This document shows, piece after piece, positions 24,418 through 31,440 of a stretch of DNA of 33,823 nt. The notes beneath the pieces are model-generated. The model was not told the origin of the DNA. It saw nothing but the letters and a program-made list of their open reading frames with translations, and made no database searches. The stretch lies in NCBI GenBank assembly GCA_016763285.1, contig JAESUC010000229.1:1-33823 (forward strand), written 5' to 3'. Both the position numbers and the translations under genes were made by a program. This stretch comes from Pseudomonas sp. (GTDB taxonomy: Bacteria; Pseudomonadota; Gammaproteobacteria; Pseudomonadales; Pseudomonadaceae). Positions within the stretch are counted from its first letter, which is position 1. Each line of letters begins with the position of its first letter.

Positions 24418-25469
24418 CAGACAGGGTCTCCGGTATGGTCGGCGTCAGGGCTCTTCTTATCCAGCTGCTGCTCCCGGTACTGCCCCGGCGGCATACCGAA
24501 CCAGCGCTTGAAGGCCCGGAAAAAATTGCTCGGATCGGCAAAGCCCAGCAGGTAGGCCACCTCGAGCAGGGTCAGACGGCGCTGGCGCAGCAGCTGCATG
24601 GCCAGCTCACGCCGGGTCTCGTCGAGCAGTTGCTGAAAGCTGGTGTGCTCTTCCTGCAGACGGCGCTGCAGCGTGCGCGTGCTCATGCTCAGGGCACTGG
24701 CCACCGTCTGGCGCTTGGGCTCGCCCTGGGGCAGCAGCCGGCATAACACCTGGCGCGCCTGATGGGTAACCCGCGTCTGCTCGAAACGGGCCAGGTAATC
24801 GCCGGCAAACTGATCATGCATCTGTGCCAGCGTCGCATTGCCCGAGGCCAGTCTGGCATCCATGATATCGCGGGCAAAACCCATGCTGTAACAGCGTGCG
24901 CCAAACACCATCGGGCACTGGAAAAGCGCCTCATGGGCGCTGATATCAGCCGGCTGCTCGTAAGCAAAGGTCACCTGCAGCGGCAGGATGTTTTCACCGC
25001 TCATCCAGCGGAAAAAGCCCAGCATATAGGCCAGCGCGGCATCGTGGCTCTGCCGGGGCGCCGGGACCCGGTCGCCGTGGATATGCAGCTCCATGGTGTA
25101 ACTGTCCGGACTCTGCTGCAGGGTCATGTCCGAGGCTTCACCGATAATGCGCTGGTAACGCACCAGGCGGGCCAGTCCCTCGCGCAGATTGACGCTGGAC
25201 AGCAGGGCAAAACCGACCACGTTGAAGTGCCCGGGGCGGATGACCCGGGCCATGTTCAACCCGATGGAAGGATTGCCCGAAAGGGCCACCGCCCGCTCCC
25301 ACAGCCGGGTCATCTGGTCCTGGGCTATGCGCGCATCGGGGTCACCGAGCACGGCGTAATCCATGCCCAGCTCCGCGAACAGATCAGGACCGCTGAGACC
25401 TTCGAGTTCCAGGGCCTGGACAATCGCCAGCGCCCAACTGGATGACGTGGTTCGCTCAAGCTGCGTCAT
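24417..25469 (-). CDS. AraC-family transcriptional regulator
   Basis: A 350-residue regulator: residues about 20-205 resemble the 'arabinose-binding' N-terminal domain found in OruR-like regulators, and residues about 245-335 are the double helix-turn-helix domain (ALSMSTRTLQRRLQEE for the first HTH; LLEVAYLLGFADPSNFFRAF for the second). GAGG lies about 10 bases before the ATG (25467-25469). The ligand and targets are unknown; the coupled nitroreductase gene is a natural candidate target. Two very short frames lie in its leader (25456-25583). Confidence 0.9.
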   Translation of the reverse strand: MTQLERTTSSSWALAIVQALELEGLSGPDLFAELGMDYAVLGDPDARIAQDQMTRLWERAVALSGNPSIGLNMARVIRPGHFNVVGFALLSSVNLREGLARLVRYQRIIGEASDMTLQQSPDSYTMELHIHGDRVPAPRQSHDAALAYMLGFFRWMSGENILPLQVTFAYEQPADISAHEALFQCPMVFGARCYSMGFARDIMDARLASGNATLAQMHDQFAGDYLARFEQTRVTHQARQVLCRLLPQGEPKRQTVASALSMSTRTLQRRLQEEHTSFQQLLDETRRELAMQLLRQRRLTLLEVAYLLGFADPSNFFRAFKRWFGMPPGQYREQQLDKKSPDADHTGDPV

Positions 25470-25529
25470 GCAGGGCCCACCTCAGGCTGCGGTGCGGCTC
25501 GCCGGCACAGGCGGCGAAGTGAAGGCGGG

Positions 25530-25583
25530 TCATGGGGCAACAGGCGGGGTAACGGGAAGCATGGCTTTGGCACGTGCAGTCAT
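25530..25583 (-). CDS. Possible 17-residue leader peptide upstream of the AraC gene
   Basis: A short frame MTARAKAMLPVTPPVAP starts at ATG 25581-25583 with GGAG about 8 bases upstream. Its stop overlaps a second start as ATGA (25530-25533), opening a 25-codon frame (25456-25533) that runs into the first codons of the AraC gene. This chain of start/stop overlaps would couple translation of the leader to that of the regulator. No homologue is recognised; chance is possible at this length. Confidence 0.3.
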   Translation of the reverse strand: MTARAKAMLPVTPPVAP

Positions 25584-25643
25584 AGGGCGGTCTCCATTGG
25601 CTGTTCTATAGTCAGAGAATACCCTATTCATCGGAGGTGCAGC

Positions 25644-25979
25644 ATGGCCCAAACAGATTCCGCCAGCCCGGCGGCCGAGAAAGAGTTCACATCCTTTGCT
25701 GAATTCTATCCCTTCTATCTGAGCGAGCATGCCAACGATACCAGCCGCAGACTGCACTATATCGGCAGTCTGCTGGTGCTGGCGATTCTGCTTTGGGCAC
25801 TGCTGACGCAGAAGTGGTTGCTGTTGATCGCGCTTCCGCTGGCCGGTTACGGGTTTGCCTGGGTGGGACATTTCTTTTTCGAGAAGAATCGTCCGGCGAC
25901 GTTCAAGTACCCGCTCTACAGCTTCATGGGCGACTGGGTCATGCTCAGGGACGCCCTGACCGGCCGCATTCGTTTCTGA
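25644..25979 (+). CDS. Mpo1-like (DUF962) membrane protein
   Basis: A 111-residue protein with conserved family motifs SEHANDTSRRLHYIG (27-41; H29, H38) and WVGHFFFEKNRPATFKYP (73-90; H76), separated by two hydrophobic segments (about 42-55 and 58-74). Yeast Mpo1 of this family is an Fe(II)-dependent dioxygenase in alpha-oxidation of 2-hydroxy fatty acids, and the histidines kept here fit metal binding. The bacterial role is unknown. GGAGG lies 6 bases before the ATG. The gene diverges from the AraC gene; no promoter in the 174-base gap is strong. Confidence 0.85.
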   Translation: MAQTDSASPAAEKEFTSFAEFYPFYLSEHANDTSRRLHYIGSLLVLAILLWALLTQKWLLLIALPLAGYGFAWVGHFFFEKNRPATFKYPLYSFMGDWVMLRDALTGRIRF

Positions 25980-26026
25980 GCACGGCGACTGTAAGGGTCG
26001 CGACAGTCTGCAGGGCACCTGCTGGC

Positions 26027-26043
26027 TTATACTGCCGGCAGTA
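26027..26043 (+). promoter_or_regulatory. -10 element overlapped by a 14-bp perfect palindrome
   Basis: TATACT (26028-26033) is a 5/6 -10 element, and tactgccggcagta (26030-26043) is a perfect palindrome that would cover the -10 and the transcription start, 21 bases before the HD-domain gene. A good -35 is lacking. It could be an operator. Confidence 0.42.
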
Positions 26044-26063
26044 CAAAAAGAAGGAGACAACCG

Positions 26064-26657
26064 ATGAACGAGCAACGTGCAGGTTTCAAAGCCATGCAGG
26101 AAGGTACGGCCGAAGACTGGCAACTGATCTCGAGCCACTTCAAGGCCTTCTCTACCGGCCTGCCCGACCGCGTCCTGACTCACCTCAAGCTGCTGGACGG
26201 AGACTACGGCGGATTTCCCATTGATCGGCTCGAGCATTCGCTGCAGACGGCCACCCGAGCCCATCGTGATGGCCGGGACGAGGAATACGTCGTGTGCGCC
26301 CTGCTGCACGATATTGGCGACACCCTGGGCTCCTACAACCACCCGGATATTGCGGCGGCGATTCTCAAGCCCTTTGTCTCGGAGGAAAACCTCTGGATGG
26401 TGGAGAAGCACGGGGTCTTCCAGGGCTACTACTTTTTTCACCACCTGGGCATGGATCGGCATTTGCGCGATCAGTTCAAGGACCACCCGCTATATCAGCG
26501 TACCGCTGAATTCTGCGCCAAATACGATGCCACTGCCTTCGACCCGGATTACCAGTCCGAGCCATTGAGCTTCTTCGAGCCCATGCTGCGCCGCGTATTT
26601 GCCAAACCCCGCCAGTCCATCTACAAGGCGGTAGGCAAGGACGCCGACGCCGCCTGA
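26064..26657 (+). CDS. HD-domain protein with diiron HD-oxygenase (PhnZ-like) ligand pattern
   Basis: A 197-residue protein. Histidines and aspartates line up as H58 (LEHSLQTATRAH), H82-D83 (LLHDIGD), H93 (YNHPDIAA), H116 (EKHGVFQG) and D155 (KYDATAFD). This His/His-Asp/His/His/Asp set resembles the mixed-valent diiron oxygenases of the HD superfamily (PhnZ, TmpB, inositol oxygenase) more than ordinary HD phosphohydrolases. No phosphonate gene is nearby, so the substrate is unknown. AAGGAG precedes the ATG at 7 bases. It sits between the Mpo1-like gene (also a putative iron oxygenase) and the adenylate cyclase. Confidence 0.82.
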   Translation: MNEQRAGFKAMQEGTAEDWQLISSHFKAFSTGLPDRVLTHLKLLDGDYGGFPIDRLEHSLQTATRAHRDGRDEEYVVCALLHDIGDTLGSYNHPDIAAAILKPFVSEENLWMVEKHGVFQGYYFFHHLGMDRHLRDQFKDHPLYQRTAEFCAKYDATAFDPDYQSEPLSFFEPMLRRVFAKPRQSIYKAVGKDADAA

Positions 26658-26662
26658 AGGCT

Positions 26663-26680
26663 ACAGGCCCCACGGCCTGT
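26663..26680. other. Short hairpin after the HD-domain gene
   Basis: acaggcc and ggcctgt pair around a 4-base loop just after the stop at 26657. No T-run follows, so it is at best a weak terminator or a 3' end structure. Confidence 0.3.
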
Positions 26681-26723
26681 CCCGGCTGCCTGCTGAAAAG
26701 CGTCCGGGGGACCCTCTTTCCGG

Positions 26724-26752
26724 TTCCCCTGGGCGCTGATGCATATTATGAT
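26724..26752 (+). promoter_or_regulatory. Possible promoter for the adenylate cyclase gene
   Basis: TTCCCC (weak -35; 26724-26729) and TATGAT (-10, 5/6; 26747-26752) are 17 bases apart; TATTAT at 26744-26749 is an alternative -10. The leader would be about 110 bases, and its first 30 bases (26761-26792) can fold as an imperfect hairpin (agaca...tgtct with inner gccc...gggc). Confidence 0.38.
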
Positions 26753-26869
26753 CCCTTCCAAGACAGCCCCGACTGAGAGGGCGCTTTTGTCTGCCCGTGC
26801 GCAGCGTGAAGGCGACCCAGAAAAACAATCCTTCAGCGGGCCATTTTGCGTGTCAGGGAAAAGCTGACC

Positions 26870-28249
26870 ATGATCTTCAATAGCCGTGTCCAACCGGTCA
26901 AGCCACCTCTGGAGGGGTTTCACTCCAGAGTCATTGCCTACCTGTGCGTTGCAGTTACCTTCGGCGCGATAGCGCTGGAACAGGGTTTCAATCTGGTCAA
27001 CGTGACCGTCGTTATCTACGCCCTGCTCTACCCTCATCTGGTCCGCCTGCTGATTGCCCATATCAGAAACCTGCAGCCCTTTCACAGCAGGCTCGCCTTG
27101 CTGGGCATTGACGGCTTCAACACCGGCATATTCATTACTCTGTGTGCCTTCAGCGTGGTACCCAGTCTGGTATTCGTGCTGCTGATCAGCTTCTCCAGCA
27201 TCATCATCGGCGGCCCCGTGTTCATGCTCACTGGATGGCTGCTGGTGCTGCTTGGCGTGATCGCGAGCAGCGCCGTCACCAGTGCACAGATCATCCCCGA
27301 GACGTCCACGCTGGTGGCTTTCAGCAGCCTGCTCAGTGGTGCCGCCTTTACCCTGATCATGGCTGCGTTCGTCTATCGGCAGGGGCGGACCCTGGCGCAG
27401 GCACAAAAGGTGATCAGCGCGGAGCAGGAAAAGACCGCCAGACTGGCCACCAGTCTGTCCAAATACCTCTCGCCCCAGGTCTGGGAATCCATCTTCACCG
27501 GCAAGCAGAGCGTGCAGCTGGAAACCCGGCGCAAGAAATTGACCGTCTTTTTCTCGGATATCCGCGGTTTTACCGAACTGGCCGAGGAAATGGAGGCAGA
27601 GGCCCTTACCGACCTGCTCAACAACTACCTCAATGAAATGTCGCGTATTGCCTTGCAGTATGGCGGGACCATAGACAAGTTCATTGGCGACTGCGTGATG
27701 ATTTTCTTTGGCGATCCGGTCAGCCAGGGCGCCAAGCAGGATGCAGAGGCCGCAGTATCCATGGCCATTGCGATGCGCAAGCACATGAAGGTGTTGCGCC
27801 AGCAATGGCGTAGCAAGGGGATAACCCGGCCACTGGAAATACGCATGGGTTTGAGTACAGGCTATTGCACGGTCGGCAACTTCGGCGCCAATACGCGTAT
27901 GGACTACACCATTATCGGCCGCGAGGTGAACCTGGCAAGCCGACTGGAGAATGCGGCTGAAGCGGGCGAGATCCTGATTCCCCACGAGACCTATTCGCTG
28001 GTCAAGGACCTGATCATGTGCCGCGACAAGGGCCAGATCGCGGTCAAGGGCTTCTCCCGGCCGGTACAGATCTACCAGATCGTCGGTCTGCGCCGCGATC
28101 TCGGGGCCGCGCCATCCTTCGTCGAGCACGAGATGCCGGGCTTCTCCATGTACCTGGATACCAGCGGCATACGCAACTACGACAAGGAACAGATCATCAA
28201 GTCACTGGAGCTGGCTGCACGCAAGCTCAGGGACAAGGTCATCATCTGA
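26870..28249 (+). CDS. cyaB: Class III adenylate cyclase with MASE2-type membrane domain (CyaB type)
   Basis: A 459-residue protein. Residues about 20-170 form a six-helix membrane domain of the MASE2 type; about 175-210 is a linker (LATSLSKYLSPQVWESIF); about 222-400 is the catalytic domain. Metal aspartates D230 (FFSDIRGF) and D274 (KFIGDCVMIF), the adenine-specifying pair K270 and D345 (MDYTIIG), and transition-state N354 and R358 (NLASRLE) are all present, so it should make cAMP. In P. aeruginosa the CyaB cyclase feeds Vfr and virulence control. I chose ATG 26870; the frame is open from a TTG at 26846. Its end overlaps the convergent phosphoesterase gene by 8 bp. Confidence 0.9.
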   Translation: MIFNSRVQPVKPPLEGFHSRVIAYLCVAVTFGAIALEQGFNLVNVTVVIYALLYPHLVRLLIAHIRNLQPFHSRLALLGIDGFNTGIFITLCAFSVVPSLVFVLLISFSSIIIGGPVFMLTGWLLVLLGVIASSAVTSAQIIPETSTLVAFSSLLSGAAFTLIMAAFVYRQGRTLAQAQKVISAEQEKTARLATSLSKYLSPQVWESIFTGKQSVQLETRRKKLTVFFSDIRGFTELAEEMEAEALTDLLNNYLNEMSRIALQYGGTIDKFIGDCVMIFFGDPVSQGAKQDAEAAVSMAIAMRKHMKVLRQQWRSKGITRPLEIRMGLSTGYCTVGNFGANTRMDYTIIGREVNLASRLENAAEAGEILIPHETYSLVKDLIMCRDKGQIAVKGFSRPVQIYQIVGLRRDLGAAPSFVEHEMPGFSMYLDTSGIRNYDKEQIIKSLELAARKLRDKVII

Positions 28250-29063
28250 CCCCCTGCCCGGTCAGCGGCACCGCATCGAGTTCCGGGGCCTCGGCATGCT
28301 CGGGGGCCCACTGATAGAGTTCGATGCGTCCATCCAGATGCTCGATCAGCGCAGTGCAGGATTCCACCCAGTCACCGCAGTTGTGATAGTCGATACCATT
28401 GACCTGGCGGATTTCCGCGTGGTGAATATGGCCGCAGACCACCCCGTGAAAGCCCCGTCTGTTGCACTCATGGGCCAGCGCCTGCTCGTAGTCACTGATA
28501 AAACTGACGGCGCTCTTGACCCGATGCTTGAGGTAGGCCGATAGCGACCAGTACCCCAGCCCGAAGCGGCTGCGCCAGAAGTTCAGCCAGCGATTGAGCA
28601 CCAGGGTGAATTCATAGGCATGGTCGCCCAGAAAGGCCAGCCAGCGATGACAGCGGGTGATCACATCGAACTGGTCGCCGTGGGTGATCAGCAGCCTGCG
28701 ACCATCCAGCGTCTGATGCTCGGCCTCGTCAACCAGGTGGATGTTGCCCAACACCAGACTGGTGTAACGGCGCAGGAACTCGTCGTGGTTGCCGGTGATA
28801 TAGGTGACCCGCGTGCCCCGCTTGCTCATGGTGAGAACGCGGCGCAGCACATTGGTATGGGCCTGGGGCCAGTAGATGCCACTGCGTAGGCGCCAACCAT
28901 CGATGATGTCGCCTACCAGATAGAGCTGCTCGCACTCATGATTCTTGAGGAACTGAGTGAGTTTGTCGGCCTGGCATCCCCGGGTGCCCAGGTGCAGGTC
29001 GGAAATCCAAAGGGTACGTACCTTGTGCTTGAAGTCCGGCAAGACGGTTTCGGCCTGGCTCAT
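28242..29063 (-). CDS. LpxH-like calcineurin phosphoesterase (UDP-2,3-diacylglucosamine diphosphatase family)
   Basis: A 273-residue metallophosphoesterase with the full motif set: SDLHLG (D22, H24), GDIIDGW (D52), GNHDE (N92, H93), THGD (H128) and GHIHH (H212, H214). Length and motifs fit the LpxH/LpxG-like group, but Pseudomonas also has a true lpxH elsewhere, so this paralogue may act on another substrate. I chose ATG 29061-29063 with GGGAG about 8 bases upstream. The gene is convergent with cyaB, overlapping by 8 bp, and diverges from the patatin gene. Confidence 0.85.
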   Translation of the reverse strand: MSQAETVLPDFKHKVRTLWISDLHLGTRGCQADKLTQFLKNHECEQLYLVGDIIDGWRLRSGIYWPQAHTNVLRRVLTMSKRGTRVTYITGNHDEFLRRYTSLVLGNIHLVDEAEHQTLDGRRLLITHGDQFDVITRCHRWLAFLGDHAYEFTLVLNRWLNFWRSRFGLGYWSLSAYLKHRVKSAVSFISDYEQALAHECNRRGFHGVVCGHIHHAEIRQVNGIDYHNCGDWVESCTALIEHLDGRIELYQWAPEHAEAPELDAVPLTGQGVR

Positions 29064-29239
29064 TGTGCTGTCTCCCTGGCATGCCATTGCAGCCTGAGGG
29101 CCTGCGCTTGCAGACTGATGACAGACAGGTGACCGTTGCGTGACAGCGCCACCACCCTGCCGCCAGACAGACACCTATTTGTTCCGGGCCTCGTATACAA
29201 TATCCGCGGTCAGGTCCGGCTCGAATTCAGGTCATTCTC

Positions 29240-31420
29240 ATGTTCAAACGCCTCTGCTTGCTTGTGCTGCTTGTCGTCACACCCTTCGTCGCTGCGCAGG
29301 AGCTGCGTACCGGCCTGGTACTGTCCGGCGGCGGCGCCCGGGGGCTGGCCCACATCGGTGTGCTCAAGGAGCTCGAGGCACGCAATATCCCGATCCATGC
29401 CATCGCCGGTACCAGCATGGGTGCGGTGATCGGCGGACTGTACGCGGCCGGATACAGCGCGGCGGAGATCGAGCAGATTGCCCTGGAACTGGATTGGCAG
29501 ACCACCCTGGGCGACGATCCGCTGCGCGAGGACATCCCGTTCCGGCGCAAACAGGACGACCGCGACTTTCTCGTCAAGCACCGGCTGAGCTTTGACCGGG
29601 GCCGGCTCAACCTGCCCCTGGGACTGCTGCAAGGGCAGAATCTGGGTCTGGTCCTGGAAACCCTGCTGGTCCACACCAACGACATCGACGACTTCGACCG
29701 CCTGCCGATCCCGTTCCGTGCGGTCGCCACCAACATCGCCACCGGCGAAGCCGTCATCTTCAACCAGGGTCATCTGCCCCTGGCCATTCGCGCCAGCATC
29801 GCCCTGCCTGGCTTCTTCGCCCCGGTGAAGGTCGATGGCCAGCTACTGGTTGATGGCGTCCTGGTCAAGAACGTCCCCGTGGATGTGGCACGCGCCATGG
29901 GCGTGGACCGGCTGATCGTTGTCGATATCGGCACCCCGCTGAAATCCGCCGAGCAACTCAACTCCCTCATCGATGTGATGGACCAGACCACCACACTGCT
30001 GACCCGTACCAACACCCAGGAGCAGCTGGACACCCTGGGCCCGGAGGACCTGCTGATCCAACCGGAACTCAGCGCCATGGGTTTCAGCAGCTTCGACGAG
30101 GCGGCTTTTGCGATACAAGCCGGGTCTGCGAGCCTGGCAGACCGCCCCGAACTCCAGGCTTTTGCAGCAGGCCACCCGCGCACCGAAGAGACCGCCAACC
30201 CGCGTGACATCCGCCCCAGCAGACAGCCGGTGATCCACGCCATCCGGATAGAAAACAGCGGCAAGGTTGCAGATCAGGTCGTGCGCAGCATGATCCGCCA
30301 GCCCCTGAACGAACCGCTCAACCTGGATCGCCTGGAAACCGACATGGGCACGATCTACGGCACGGACTACTTCAGCCGGGTCAATTACGAGATCGTCCAT
30401 GGCGAGCAGATCAATACCCTGCTGGTGCGCACCAGTGGGCGAGAGACCGGCACCGACTACCTGCGCCTCGGCCTCAGTCTGGCGGATGATTTCAACGGTG
30501 GCAGCCAGTTCAATATCGGCGCCAGTTTCCGTGTCAACGGCGTCAATCCGTTGGGCGCCGAATGGCTGTCACGCCTGCAGATAGGTCAGCACCAGATATT
30601 CTACAGCGAGTTCTACCAGCCGCTGGATTATGGCTCGCGCTATTTCGTGGCCCCCTTTGTGGACGCCGAAGCACGCAATGTCGAGGTGATACTGGATAAT
30701 GATCCGGTCGCCGATTACCGCCAGACGCGCTACGGTGCGGGCTTCAATCTGGGCAGGCAGATTGCCAACAATGGCGAGATCCGCTTTGGCATCTCCCGCT
30801 ATACCGGCGAAGCGGATGTGCGCGTGGGCGACCCGGCCCTGCCGTCGTTCGGTTTCGAGGAAGCCTTCTACACCCTGCAACTTGATCGCGACACGCTGGA
30901 CAACGTGAATTTTCCCCGCGCCGGTGATGAAGCTCGCTTGATCTGGCGCCAGTCCGACCCGGATCTGGGAGCCGATGAACGCTATCAGCAACTGGAGCTG
31001 CGTGCGAACAAGGTCCTCGCCTCCGGGCCCAACAGTTTCCAGTTTGGCGGCTCCCTGGGGCGTACCGATGGCGAAGTCGGCGTGGCGCAGAGCAGTTTCC
31101 TGCTGGGCGGCCCCGGTCAGTTTTCCGGCTTCCGTCAGAACAGCCTGGCCGGGCAGAACTACAACCTCGCCCGTCTGCTGTATTACCGCCGGCTCAATCC
31201 CGGCAACTTCGTCCCCGTGGGGCTGCCGGTCTATCTGGGTGCGAGCTTCGAATATGGCCGGGTATACAACAAGGAAGATGACGGCTTCGATACCGGCTAC
31301 ATGGCCGCAGGCAGTCTGATGCTGGGGCTGGACACGGTGCTCGGCCCCCTGTTCTTCGGGCTGGGTGCCAACGAGGAAGGCGAGCGGGCGCTATACATGA
31401 AACTGGGCCAGACGTTCTGA
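29240..31420 (+). CDS. plpD: PlpD-type patatin phospholipase autotransporter (type Vd secretion)
   Basis: A 726-residue exported protein: signal peptide 1-19; patatin domain about 23-300 with oxyanion loop GGGARG (30-35), nucleophile S59 in GTSMG and D205 in the DG motif, the Ser-Asp dyad of patatins; one POTRA-like domain about 315-395; and a 16-strand-type BamA-family barrel from about 400 to the C-terminal phenylalanine (LGQTF), the normal signal for the Bam machinery. In P. aeruginosa PlpD is a phospholipase A1 whose passenger is secreted. A weak AGGT lies 8 bases before the ATG. Upstream TATACA/TACAAT (about 29196-29204) may be the -10. Confidence 0.9.
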   Translation: MFKRLCLLVLLVVTPFVAAQELRTGLVLSGGGARGLAHIGVLKELEARNIPIHAIAGTSMGAVIGGLYAAGYSAAEIEQIALELDWQTTLGDDPLREDIPFRRKQDDRDFLVKHRLSFDRGRLNLPLGLLQGQNLGLVLETLLVHTNDIDDFDRLPIPFRAVATNIATGEAVIFNQGHLPLAIRASIALPGFFAPVKVDGQLLVDGVLVKNVPVDVARAMGVDRLIVVDIGTPLKSAEQLNSLIDVMDQTTTLLTRTNTQEQLDTLGPEDLLIQPELSAMGFSSFDEAAFAIQAGSASLADRPELQAFAAGHPRTEETANPRDIRPSRQPVIHAIRIENSGKVADQVVRSMIRQPLNEPLNLDRLETDMGTIYGTDYFSRVNYEIVHGEQINTLLVRTSGRETGTDYLRLGLSLADDFNGGSQFNIGASFRVNGVNPLGAEWLSRLQIGQHQIFYSEFYQPLDYGSRYFVAPFVDAEARNVEVILDNDPVADYRQTRYGAGFNLGRQIANNGEIRFGISRYTGEADVRVGDPALPSFGFEEAFYTLQLDRDTLDNVNFPRAGDEARLIWRQSDPDLGADERYQQLELRANKVLASGPNSFQFGGSLGRTDGEVGVAQSSFLLGGPGQFSGFRQNSLAGQNYNLARLLYYRRLNPGNFVPVGLPVYLGASFEYGRVYNKEDDGFDTGYMAAGSLMLGLDTVLGPLFFGLGANEEGERALYMKLGQTF

Positions 31421-31423
31421 ACA

Positions 31424-31440
31424 GGGCCTGATTCAGGCCC
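31424..31440. terminator. Candidate bidirectional terminator hairpin between plpD and recQ
   Basis: gggcctg (31424-31430) and caggccc (31434-31440) pair perfectly around 3 bases, between the convergent plpD and recQ stops; the right arm overlaps the recQ stop. Neither side has a strong T-run, so efficiency is uncertain. Confidence 0.45.

Noticed and set aside
25530-26486. Minus-strand open frame (318 codons) opposite the Mpo1-like and HD-domain genes
   Set aside because: Opposite two genes with recognisable family motifs. Only its last 18 codons, in the AraC leader, were kept as a possible leader peptide.
26621-28129. Minus-strand open frame (502 codons) antisense to cyaB
   Set aside because: Shadow of the cyclase gene, whose metal and nucleotide motifs are all intact.
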